Positions 24,545-35,639 of a DNA stretch of 64,000 nt are shown here, piece by piece. The stretch lies in assembly GCF_019175385.1 (NCBI RefSeq), contig NC_083346.1:85512543-85576542 (forward strand), given 5' to 3'. Position numbers and translations under genes: made by a program. Below the pieces are notes generated by a model. That model worked only from the letters and a program-made list of their open reading frames with translations, had not been told where the DNA came from and made no database searches. Within the stretch, counting starts at the first letter, position 1; every line of letters begins with the position of its first letter. The DNA is from Lycium barbarum (Eukaryota; Streptophyta; Magnoliopsida; Solanales; Solanaceae).

Positions 24545-26793
24545 TAAGCTCGAGGTTTCATAATAGCCATACATAGGCACATATATACATAAAAGCCCAT
24601 CAATATCTTTAGCGTCATCACTATTATCATCGTCATCATTATCATCATCACAATCAACATCGTCATCATTATCATCACATATATCTCATAAGCTTACCAT
24701 AACCTTTCACAGAGCATGTTTTTGAATTTAAAGACAATCTATGAAAATTGTATCATATTCGTATCATGAACTTCGTAAAAATATCGCATGATAGACTTTA
24801 TAATCTATAACTTAGGCTCGTCATTACCATCATCGTATCTATGGCATATCTCTTACCTTTATCTCATATGGAACCCCTTATGAACATAGACTCAAAACTT
24901 TTTCGGAACATTGATCATAGGACATGCATTAGAGCTTATGGACAATCTATAACAATGTCGGGGTGACATAAGGTTGAGAGCCCCCGATTCCATTATGGAG
25001 TAATCATATTCATCGTATCTCACCTTGAAGGAACTAACATTTTAAGGTGAGTGTACACCATGAACAACATCAAGGGATCGTAAGTAGGATCTTCAACTTC
25101 ATAGACATCACATCTTGCTTTAGAATCTCTAGGCTTAAACTTACCATCATTATTTTCGCATTCGTGATATATCACTCATCTTTATCTCATAAGAAGCTCT
25201 TTATCGATATTGTCTCATAGTTCCCGGAATATAAGAAAGTCATGGAAAGGTAGGGGACATATCACAGAAATCATATCAGGATCGTTAAATTCGTAGGAAT
25301 ATCGTATCATGAGCTTTAGGACTTCTAGACTTAGATTCGTCGTCGGCGTTGTCATGTTCGTAACGTATCTCTTTTCTTTATCTCGTATGAAGTTATTTAT
25401 ACTCGTAGATTCATAGTTCCCAATATGTAGAAAAATCATGGAGAGGTAGGAGGATTCGTACCATAAGAGTCATGCCTTATAAAGAAGGGACTAGCCTTAC
25501 ATACCTCTTTCGTTTAACAATTCCATCGCTTGATTGTTCTCCTTCAATGCTCACGTTTCTATCTTCAAGAGAATTTGCATTCACATTAGCTAATCGATTA
25601 CATGAACGTGATTATTAAAGCTAGAGAAAATTGGGCAGCATTTCCTTTGTTTATACAACCTTCCCTATATTGTATATCAACTCCCAAACATTTATAATAA
25701 CATTCACAATATCATAACCACAATCTTCATTCATCTACATTACCCTCGTTTCACAATTCCACTTCAATTAATCCATAATCACGGTCATAGTATACTAGTA
25801 CGTTTTCTCACATATAATGCTTATCCCATGTCCTTAATATCATTTATAACATAACTATATCACAACACATCAATAATCATGACTCAATTCAAGCGATTAC
25901 TAAAAATGACACTATTCCCACATTCACGACCCATTTCAATCCAACACATCTATATTCTTTTACAATCCAAGTGTTTCAACTTTCAAATACCTTAACAACA
26001 TGTAAATACCATAAAACCTACCTTAGATGGTGTAGAAATTAACCTTGAGTGAAAACACTTCACTTGACCAAAACCCTAGTTTCACCTTCAGTTGGATTCC
26101 TTGCCTTGGATGAACTCTAATGGGTTTCTTACACTTGATTCACTTTGTTTGATGTAGTTAATCACTAATATCCCTTGAATTCTTATGGGAGAAGTGTAGA
26201 GAGATGTTTTTAGAGAGAAGGGGAGTGAAGGTAAATGAAATGAAATGAAATGAAATGAAACTTGAAGCCTTATTAATAATACTCAATTCTGTCCCGACAC
26301 GAACATACGGACCAACATACGATCCGTATCTTTTATACGGGCCGTATGTCTGGCCGTATGTTTGGTCCAGTGAAGGTTGCCCATCTTGGCTAAATATACG
26401 ACCTAACATACGGCCAGTATAATTTATACGGCCAGTATGTTGGGTTGTATAATGCCCAGCTGTTCTGATTTCGTTCTCGTCGACTCGTTTGACGTCCAAT
26501 CCTTATGGAACCTCCTTAACACTTGTTTATCACCTCATTAACAATCTAAGGGACTTTATGACTCTTCTCCAAAGCATCATTAAATCATCACTAACTCGTT
26601 ACTTGTAAATCCTTTCCAAGACATAACGTATGCCTTGCCTTCCTTAACAACTTCCGTCTCCTACTTCACATGTCTTTGAAATCTCATTTAGAATCATCAA
26701 ATGTTATTTCTTACTCATCAAAACATCGAATACGTCGCGCCCTTTGTCAGTCTATTCACTGTACATGAATGGAAAAAATTTCGAGGTGTAACA
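24545..26793 (-). mobile_element. 5' LTR of element M2 (its 3' end missing)
   Basis: Matches 14893-17037 nearly base for base from TAAGCTCGAGGTTTCATA onward and ends TCGAGGTGTAACA at 26793. The last part of the LTR (equivalent of 14758-14892) and the PBS are missing at the left. It retains a donor-like AAG/GTAGGT (complement, about 26021), a second donor-like site in the segment 25425-25515 lost from the partner LTR, the ACGG/CCGT palindrome region 26300-26450, and the motif 25627-25650. The AATTG at 26794 is the TSD partner of 14753-14757. Confidence 0.82.
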
Positions 26794-27970
26794 AATTGAC
26801 ACGTCGCGTTCGCGATGAGTGGGCCGAGTCAGCTCCCAATTTCGTGAGACTTGGTTGTATTCGCGAAAGGTAAATCATACCCAGACAGAATTAAAAACTC
26901 CAGTTCATATTTAGACCCGTCATTCACATATTTTGTGCTCTAGACCTCAGTTTAAGGAGATTTTGAAGGGATTTGCAAGGATCATCATGTGGGTAAAATT
27001 CTAACCTCCTTTTTACCTTTATATCATAAATTAGTAAGGATTTTCAAGATAGAAATCATGAATTAAGGAGGGATTTGGGAGAATATGAACCCTAAGTTAG
27101 AATTTGGGGATTCTTTTATTAAGAATGAACTTGATAGTGGATTTGGTTCATTTTATGGGATACAGGCTCCATAGATGTTGGGTAAACTAACTTTGGGTCA
27201 AATTTCCTATTTTGCCCTTTTTGCTTGAATCCTATTTTCGGTGACTTTTTCGGTTCGGAACTAAATTATAGTGATATGGGTATCATTGGCTTCATATGAC
27301 TTCATAGAATAATAATTTGACCATATTGAACCATTTTCTACAACGAAATTGCAGTTTTGACCTTTGGGGATGTTGGGTTGGCTTTCTAGGCTCGAATATT
27401 TTATCGAGAAATATGGGTATCGATTGGCTTGTACTCTTACGTAAAATCTTTGTTATAAAAGATTGGGGTCATTCGGAGGCTCTACGGAAGGGCAAGGCTC
27501 TGATGTGATTGTTAGGCTCTAATTCCAGGCATTTTGAGACTATGAACCTTAACTTAAGCGTCATGGTTGGTTTAAATTGGACTAATAAGAGGTGATAATG
27601 GGGTACCGAAAGGGGGTCCCCATATTCGCGAGGTGATGAGCACTTGTATCGGTACTAGTGCGATGATAGGAGTATTTATGCAATTTTAATTGTATAGTGT
27701 GGTCTGAATGCCATGCTTTGGTTATTAGCTGATAGCATAGATTGATTTGTGTTTCTGATTGGGATATTAGGTCCCTTATTTACTGCTTCTACGCTAATTA
27801 CCTGTCTCATCGTGATTATGTGTTCTCATCATTCCTAAATACTCATTTAAAAGTTGAAAAGAACTAAAGATTGAGTCTTTATTGCGTAGCTTGATTTCTT
27901 TCTGTGCATGCCATATTCATGGTATTCATACTATCTCATGAGCATTTGAGGATACGTGTGTAAAGTGCGA
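26794..27970 (+). mobile_element. Family C LTR, continuation after M2
   Basis: Resumes the LTR broken at 14757 with CGCGTTCGCGATGAG-type sequence and runs to 27970, where the M4 LTR cuts it. The region 27540-27970 is homologous to 13370-13800 of the neighbouring family C fragment. No coding potential; ORFs are short. Confidence 0.6.
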
Positions 27971-28722
27971 TGTAACGACCCAAGTCGGAGATCAACAACC
28001 GGAGCTCGGGCCTTACTTGTCGAGCACCAACATGCATATCATTTAGCCATCTTTAATACTTATAAGGGTCAACGAGGCCAACATGAACTATATTTCATGA
28101 ATGACAGAACTTAACATAAACAGCCCAATAGTGCTACATAACAACAAAAACTTATATATATGGGCCGACAAGACCTCCATGATAGACTATATACATCATC
28201 ATATGATCCGGCAAGGCTATACACAGGACGACTGTCAATGAGCATCTACGAATACATAAAAACTTTCATAAGTCAGGACAAGGCTCGGACGTACCCAAAA
28301 CCCACCCATACATATGCATACCAATATGATTAGGCAAGTCTGGAAGATTGGAGCTCGCCAACCAACCGTTGATCAAGACAACCTACTGGATAGTCCACCA
28401 GCGTATCGATCTGTACCGGCAGCAGGAAATGCAGCATCGAGAAATAAAAAAGACATCAGGATGAATAATGAACCGAGTATGTAAGGCAAGAAACATAAGT
28501 AAAAGCAGTAATGTTAATAGAGGTGAGGAGAGAAACCTTGTAACTTTGGAATGCCACTGATGGCGTATGACATGCATACATATATATGAGCCATACTATG
28601 GGGCTGCATCATCATCATCGTCATCAAGCTGCTTGTTGGGGCTAACACCATCATAACTTAGACAACTGCAGTGGTGTGCACAATAGGTGTCGTACCCGGC
28701 CAACTATATTGCGGCTCGGTGG

Positions 28723-28782
<60 letters not shown>

Positions 28783-29971
28783 CACATAAAAGCCAAGAAT
28801 AAGGACATTTACATGATCATATACATTTCAATAGAGTGAGACAAAGTAAGCAATTTCTAACTTCTAAGAGAGTGACTTTGAAGAATCATTCGTACATGTT
28901 ACGTTTCATTCAGATTCATGCAAAAAAAGCAAGGGTAATTTCCTTGTAATGTCCTACCCAACCACAACAACTCTTAACCTACTACTCCTTAGTCTACAAC
29001 TAGGAAAACAATACTATTGTCACGATGCGAGTGTTATAACAATCATCTTTGAAGGATACACTTTATTCTATAACAAATCGAGCAACACCTCCCTAGTTTT
29101 CTTAACGTCACTCAAGGTCACAACATCAATAAAGACATGCCACCATTAATCCATATATTCATCAACTCAACAAAACAAGAAAAGCCCAACACAACAATAT
29201 AACAACATCTAACTAAGGGAAATCTAGTATACAACATATCGAGCGACAAACTCAACTCATAATCCTCATAACACTTCTCTACACTTTTACCTTCTTCAAA
29301 TTCACATCAACAACATCAAGACATCATATGAATGCTTACTTTTCATACTTACAGCCACAACAACATCATGATAACACCTTAAAACAGTCCAACATAATAC
29401 AACAACCCAAATATGATTTCCGTCTATCTATTCATATGCTCTAGTTGACATAGCTTAGCAATTACTTTTATTCACTCAAATACAAATGAGGAATGAGAAA
29501 TGAGAAATCTTACCTCAAAACAGTAGCAACAACACCAAAACTAAGCTTAATTCACCTTGAAGAATACTTCAAATCACAAGCAAAGAGAAGCAAAGGGGTA
29601 ATACAATCTCTACGAAATTTTCGGGGGTTAAATCATATTATAAACTCATAGATCTTGGAGGGGGTTGTAGGGGAACCTTTGGAGAGTATTTAGGAGTGTT
29701 TTGGGTCTGATTTGGCTGAGAAAATGAGTTAAATTGCAGTGGAACCGCTTTGAATAAGGTCTGAAGGTATCCACAACTTCAAGTGGGTCCCGAAGGGGCT
29801 ACCTATAATGTTTCGTGAAAATATAAATATCTCTCGTTTAACCTTCAAACCCCACGATGCTTCATCAACACTTGTTTTAACCCATCACTATCTTCATAAA
29901 GGTCCTTAAACTCTCCGGCTCATATTGATTCACTTATGACATGTTCTAACATCATAGTATGGGGTGTACCA
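27971..29971 (-). mobile_element. 3' LTR of element M4 (about 2.0 kb)
   Basis: Plus strand TGTAACGACCCAAGTC ... GGGGTGTACCA, decayed versions of TGTCACGACCC and GGTGTAACA, so the element reads on the minus strand. A (TA)n run lies at 28726-28780. The double-hairpin zone (28430-28490) has lost its pairing, in keeping with age. Most of 28800-29600 is AT-rich without ORFs; a donor-like site is the complement of TCTTACCTC (about 29511). Confidence 0.7.
28726..28780. repeat. TA microsatellite in M4 LTR
   Basis: A (AT)n run of about 55 bases in the LTR. No ORF or other signal. Confidence 0.9.
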
Positions 29972-30007
29972 TCCTTCCTCCTTAGAAACATACGTCCTCA
30001 ATTGTAA
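29972..30007 (-). promoter_or_regulatory. M4 polypurine tract, decayed hairpin
   Basis: TCCTTCCTCCTTA (29972-29984) is the complementary PPT. The following AAACATACGTCCTCAATTG is a mutated form of the PPT hairpin, with the stem broken in at least two places. Confidence 0.7.
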
Positions 30008-30279
30008 AGGCGTCTTAGAGATAAACTAACTCTTATGGATTTTGAAATTTTGTTGACAAAGTCTCCTCTATAAACAGAACTATCCCATACCTGTCAAAAC
30101 ATACCATATGCCTCACAGGGCCACAGATAAGTAATAATCATCATTAGGCCTCATACGGCTATCAACGTGAGATATTCATATCATAAGTTGTAACTTACAT
30201 CATACACAAGTAACTCGGCTCCTGAAAATGATATAACGGCTCGACTCGTAGTATCACCTAGGTATAGAATGGGGGTGGT

Positions 30280-31086
30280 CTAAAAGAACATAACATAGAC
30301 TAAGGAAGTTATAACCGAATCACAATCGTCAAATGAGGATGCTTGAAGCTCATTTCTTCCTCGACTTCCCACATCAACATTCTTATTTCTCCACAATTCC
30401 TCCACGGAAGCCACATCCTTGGTCAGCAACTTGCGGACATACCGACCTAGCATGGAAATTGGAATCTCTTTATAGGATAAGTTTTCTATAATCTGAATAT
30501 CATCAACTGGGACAACCCAAGTTGCGTCTCCAATACAATTCCGCAGCATAGACACATGAAACACCAGAAGGACAGACTCTATCTTTGAAGGAAATTCTAG
30601 CTTGTAGGCCACTTGGCATATCCTCTAAATGATTCTATAGGGCTTAATGTATCTCGGGTTAAGCTTGCCCTTACTGTCCAATCTCGTGACGCCCTTCATA
30701 GCTAAAACCTTCAAGAATACCCAATCGTCAACCTAGAACTCTAAGTGTCGTCGTCTCACATCTAATATGATTTCTTACGACTTTGGGCTGTCACTAATCG
30801 CTTCTGAATAAGATTTACCTTCTCTATGGCTTGATGGATAAATCATGTCAGAGCAACTCTATCTTACATACCTCGAACCACCCAACAGTAGATCTAAACT
30901 TCTGCCCGTATAGAGCCTCATAAGGAGCCATCTTGATGCTGGAACGATAGTTATTAATATAGGCGAACTCGATAAATGGTAAATGATCATCCCAGCTTCC
31001 CTTGTAGTCTAAAACGCACGCCTCTAACATATTCTCGAGCGTCTAAATAATTCATTTGAGTTTGCCATTTCTTCAAATGGAAGGAT
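30280..31086 (-). pseudogene. pol: M4 pol relic: integrase C-terminus and chromodomain
   Basis: Minus strand. 31030-30848 carries MLEACVLDYKGSWDDHLPF and MAPYEALYGQKFRS, the end of the integrase core. 30612-30280 carries the integrase C-terminal part (KLEFPSKIESVLLVFHVSML), then the chromodomain-like stretch LSYKEIPISMLGR...VEELWRNKNV. The middle is out of frame (30613-30847). The order and motifs match P2 (56637-57464). The upstream part continues beyond the MITE at 31547. Confidence 0.85.
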
Positions 31087-31095
31087 TTACTAAAA

Positions 31096-31537
31096 GGGAA
31101 AAGGGTCAAAAATGCCCCTCTACTTTAGGAAAAGGGATAAAATATCCTCTGTTATAAATTTGCATCAAAAATACCCCTCCCATTAGTACAGTTTTCAAAT
31201 ATACCCCTCTCTTAATGGAAATCCCCAAATCCTCCAAAATAAAGATTTCATTTTAAACCCGCTTCATTTAAATATGCGACCAACTTGTTCCTGAGTTCTA
31301 CATCTGGAGCCACTATGGCACAGTAGTGGGTAACCCATATGAGCTTTTTATTTAGTTTGGTGGGATTTAAATGGAGCGGGTTCAAAAATTAAATCAAGTT
31401 GTTTTGAGGATTTCCGTTAAGACAGCGATATATTTGAAAACTTGAATGACCAGAGGGGTATTTTTTATCAAACTTTGTAACGGAGGATATTTTTAGCCCT
31501 TTCCCTAAACTAGAGAGGTATTTTTAACCCTTTTCCC
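31096..31537. mobile_element. Mutator-type MITE, 442 bp
   Basis: Terminal inverted repeats start GGGAAAAGGGTCAAAAATG and end with the near-complement TTTTTAACCCTTTTCCC; similarity extends further inward (CCCCTCTACTTTAGG against CTAAACTAGAGAGG). It is flanked by a perfect 9-bp duplication TTACTAAAA (31087-31095 and 31538-31546), the length typical of Mutator-like elements. There is no transposase, so it is non-autonomous. It sits inside the M4 integrase core relic, between the DRGSQL motif and the MLEACV block, so it landed after M4 was in place. Confidence 0.92.
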
Positions 31538-31546
31538 TTACTAAAA

Positions 31547-32500
31547 TTTTCTTATATCCTCAAACTAAAATTACTTACATCCTCAAACTTCTGGAAAGAT
31601 CTCCAAAAATTAGCTGTAGCTGAGATCCTCTATCAGGTATAATAAATACTGGAACACCATGAAACTATACTATCTCTTTGATATATAAACTCGCATAAAA
31701 CCTCGACCGTAATAGTAGTCCTGACTAACAAAAAGTGGGTTGTCTTCATGAGTCTTTCAGCTACCACCTAAATGGACTCAACCTTATGATATAAACCGGG
31801 AAAACCTACAACGAAATTCATAGGAATTATCTCCCGTTTCCACAGCGAGATCTATATGTTTGGCACTAACCTACCGGTTTCTGATGCCCTATCCTCTCAT
31901 GGTATATTTTAGTTAATCCTAGATGAATATAATAATGGGAATATTGTACGTCTGCCATAGTCTTGTTACATCTAGAATACATAATCGGCCCCGATACTTG
32001 AAGACCCTATCTTTTTCTCACTGTGAAGGTTGTCACTTCATTCTGCTAGACTTTCTCTGTAAGCTGTAACGGAATAGATCTTCATTCTGTCGCTCTTTAA
32101 CTTCTGCTACTAAGGATAATTCTATTGTAATTTGAATCATATTGTCATCTCTTAGGTCTAAAAATTGAACTTCCCAAACTAGCTAGTTGATGTAACGTTT
32201 GACCAATTCTCTTCTCTCGACCTCCAAGTAAGTTGAACTACGTATAGATCCGCGGCTGAGGCCATTAGCTACAACATTAGCCTTTTCTAGATGATATAGG
32301 CTAGCAACATCACAATCCTGTAGTAACTCAAGCCATTTCCTCTGTCGTGAGTTCAACCCTTTCTTTTTTAAGATATACTGGAGGCTCTCATGATTGACAA
32401 AGATGTCGACCTGTACGGCATATCTTAACTACGTGTGTAACTGCAACCAATTCTAGTTCATGGGTAATAGTTCTTTTCATACTTTCTTAATTTCCTCAAA
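31547..32500 (-). pseudogene. pol: M4 pol relic: RNase H end and integrase start
   Basis: On the minus strand, about 32500-32260 reads as the RNase H C-terminal part in several frames (RKYEKNY, then KKKGLNSRQRKWLELLQDCD and LEKANVVANGLSR). Sequence to about 31560 reads as integrase, ending with PDRGSQL just before the MITE. The frames are heavily broken. RT and everything upstream is absent: near 32500 the sequence changes to a Tat-like protease region, so the RT region was lost at this junction. Confidence 0.7.
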
Positions 32501-32589
32501 GTATAACAATCTTCTTTCCTTAGTCATCCTCTTCCATGTCTATCTTTCCTTCTCCCTCGAATCTGGCCGAGTCTGTGTCCTGTGATTGC

Positions 32590-34887
32590 TATTTGGCATT
32601 TTTTATTTAATTCGTGTCCTCTGCACCCTCGTGCATGGCTTTCTTTTGTGTTTGAATATCTTCTTCAAGAACATTTCTTTTGTCGCAGGTTGCTCTCTAT
32701 GAATGATTTTTACTCACTACGAGGTTGGAAATTTCAGCATTTGGTGCAACGTTGAAGGTACCGCCCTCATGATGCGCAACCATGGTCTTCTAACCAAGGG
32801 ATTGTATCCCATCTCCCCATCAATGACATAGAACTTTGTGTGCTGAACTACACCGGCCGCGTTTACTAGCAGTGTGATCTCGCTCTTTGTAGTTTCACAA
32901 GCCATATTAAACCCTTTTAGGACTCAAGCTGCTTGTACAATCTGCTCTAACAGTCCCAATTGCTCAGTATCTTCCTTCGGATAATGTTGTCCTGAGCGAT
33001 CTGGACTAATCAAAATACGTTTCATGTGAGTTTTATTTATAAGGACAGAAATTACCAAAGCATTTTTATGTGGTTGATTGATGCCCTCCGCTTCTTCATC
33101 ACTAAAGGAGATAAATCCATCTGGTACATAGTGCCTAGTCCTCTTTTCCTGAGTGAATGAGAATTTGGTCTTTTTCATTGTCGCATCTTGAGGTATTTCT
33201 ACCCCGCCAATGATCATGTTGATCACATGTTGGGGCTCCTCTGATTTGATCTTCTTGCTTGTTTCCCTGTTCTTGAAATGATTCTTTGCTCATTCACTCA
33301 GAAACTCCCAGAGATGACAGTTTTTAATAGCCGTGCAATTTTGCCTCTTAACCCTTAACAGGCGTCGGTCTGATGTCCATGAATACCATGATACTCGCAT
33401 ATCAGATTTGGATATCATTGCGAAGGGTTGATTCGCAGCGGCCTTGGTTATCTCGCATCTTTGATGTGATTGATTGCCACTACAATGGCTCCCGAGTCAA
33501 TGTTGAAGTTATATTCGGACAACCTCAAGCTTTCGCTAGTGTCGGACATCCCAACAGTGTTGTTTATGAACTGTAAACCCCAGTTCCCCGAGCTGTGATT
33601 GCCTCGCCTGTCACTTCTCACTGTATTGAGGCCAGGACCACTTCTTCCCTTATTCGACCTGAAGGTGGACATCTCGGGTTGAGGGTATGGATGATATCTA
33701 TCCCTTGACGGTTGAAATTCTGCTTCTATTACCCTCTTCGGTATATCCGAATGTTTTTTTCGATTAATTGGACCTGGTGGGAGCCCGAGCTGATCGTCCT
33801 CTACCCGTATCTTAGACTCATACCTGTTATGGACATTCGCCCAAGTAATAGCTCCGAACTCCAATAGGTTTTATTTTAGCTTGAGGGAAGCGTTGGAACT
33901 TCGGGGGTTAAGTCCCTTCGTGAAAGCCTGAGCTGCCACCTCATCGGGAACCAAAGGCAGCAACATCCTTTCCTTCTGGAATTTTGTCACGAACTCTCTG
34001 AGCCGTTCGTCGTCCTTTTGGAAGATCTTGAATATGTCGGCCTTTCTCGCTTGCACCTTTCGGGCCCTGGCGTGAGCCTTCACGAAGGCATTTGCAAGCA
34101 GCTTGAAGGATGGAATAAAGTACTAGGACAGCGTGCAATACCATTGCATAGCTCCCTTAGTCAATGTGTCACCGAACTTTTTAGCATTATCCACTCAATT
34201 TCATCATCTTCTAGATTATTGCCTATTATGGCACAGGTGTAGGTGGTTATATGTCCTGTGGATCCGTCATCCTATCATATTTCGAGATATCCGGCATCTT
34301 AAACCTTTTTAGGATCAATTTCGGAGCCGCATTTAGTGGGAAAGTCCTTCGAACAATATATTTGGTTTTCGGTCCGGTCAGAATTAGTGGTGCCCCTATA
34401 ATCTGATCCACCCAAGAATTATAGTCTTCCACCTTCTTTTCATTGGACTCGATCCGTTTAGACAGCGCCTCCAACATCTTTATCACCTATAATGATTCGT
34501 TAGGCACCGACCATTCCCGACCGCTAATGACCTCAATTTCCCTATGGGCTGGTATGGGTATTCGGTTCGATTTCGCTACCCTGACCTCATTGTTGTTCTT
34601 TTGGAGTTGGGATATAGATGCCTAGTGCTGCATCATAGTAACCTATTGTTCCTGCAATAAATCATAATTCACGCATAAGTTAATTTCCTCTCCTGCCTCT
34701 CTGCTTGCCCTACGAGTAGTTCCCCGAGCGTATCTCTGTTGTCGTTAACGGCTACATTTTAGTTGGCAACACTCGCATTAGCAAGAGGATCGTCAACCAG
34801 ATCACCCGGTGGCATGATGCTCAATGGTATCCCATTGTTGGGGTTCTCGTAGTGGTCGTTGTTATTCGCGTTTTTTTCATTTGACAT
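32590..34887 (-). pseudogene. gag: Tat-like gag-protease relic
   Basis: The minus-strand ATG at 34887-34885 starts MSNEKNANNND. Gag blocks follow in broken frames: FKMPDISKYDRMTDPQD (about 34270), IFQKDDERLREFVTKFQKER and AAQAFTKGLNP (34083-33871). Protease region: HYVPDGFISFSDEEAEGINQPH and SVLINKTHMKRILI (33226-32924), then VDGEMGYNPL-like sequence with RAVPSTLHQMLKFPT (32905-32717) and the linker to RT (about 32640-32710). This organisation (short protease motif, GRPWL...VPSTLHQ) is known from the Tat/Ogre side of Ty3/Gypsy, not from chromoviruses. There are several stops and shifts, and no RT follows. Confidence 0.75.
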
Positions 34888-34991
34888 GTCGAAATTAACC
34901 TAAAATCAAGAAAAAAGGTAAAAGAGAAAGTGAAAGCCGAGTTGCAAACAAATCACCGCTATTATCCTTAGTCCCACGGTGGGCACCAAAC
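34888..34991 (-). promoter_or_regulatory. Leader and putative PBS of the Tat-like relic
   Basis: On the minus strand TTTGGTGCCCACCGTGGGAC (complement of 34971-34990) follows the presumed LTR end and is PBS-like. I cannot assign the primer tRNA from the sequence alone. Further on, a pyrimidine-rich stretch ends in TTGATTTTAG (complement of 34901-34910), an acceptor-like site about a dozen bases before the gag ATG. Confidence 0.5.
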
Positions 34992-35538
34992 TGTTTACCC
35001 CTTAAAAAGGTAACAATTGAATTTGTATGTGGTTTAAAGGATATGTGACTTGATTCATTTATAGAACAAAAGAATAACAATAATGAAATAAAGATTGCAA
35101 ATAAGAAGGTAAGAACTTGACTCAGTGACGATTGTAACGAATGGCCCGGATTGAGACCTGAACTCCTCGAACTAATCTGTGGGAATTTTATCAACTTGGA
35201 TGCTTACAAAATTTTGGTAATTAGGGTTTCGATACAATTATGTAGAAGACAGAAACACCAGATGATCCCTCTGAATATTTACCCCTCCCCCCTCCCCATT
35301 TATAGTATAAGTATTTGTATTTGATAAGGTAACTAAATCAATCATGGATAGCGATCACTAAAATCTCGAGCTTGACAGCTGCATGATGCGCCATGCAGAG
35401 TGAAATCTGCAACGGATCGGATTTCTCGCACTATCACCAACTAGAAGCGCAACTCTTCGGGAAACGCTGGGTCCGGGTAACTGATTCCGGATCGTTCCTA
35501 TCCGATTTAGATGAGCTCAACTGATCAACTGCCCCTCA
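34992..35538 (-). mobile_element. Putative short LTR (547 bp) of the Tat-like relic
   Basis: On the minus strand it would run from TGAGGGGCAGTTG (35538 downward) to ...AAGGGGTAAACA next to the PBS-like site. The termini are TG...CA, but there is no second copy in the window, so the outer edge is a guess. No ORF of interest. Confidence 0.4.
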
Positions 35539-35639
35539 TTCTTAGTCCGGGCCGTCGGTCATTGGGTTGAGATCATAGACCCCGATTTTTACCGTATACA
35601 AGACCTTTTTCGGAATTCCATCGATTCTGTAAGGTCTGG
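35539..35639. other. Unassigned junction sequence
   Basis: About 100 bp between the presumed Tat-like LTR and clear family C LTR homology. I see no ORF, repeat or signal; it may belong to either neighbour. Confidence 0.5.
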
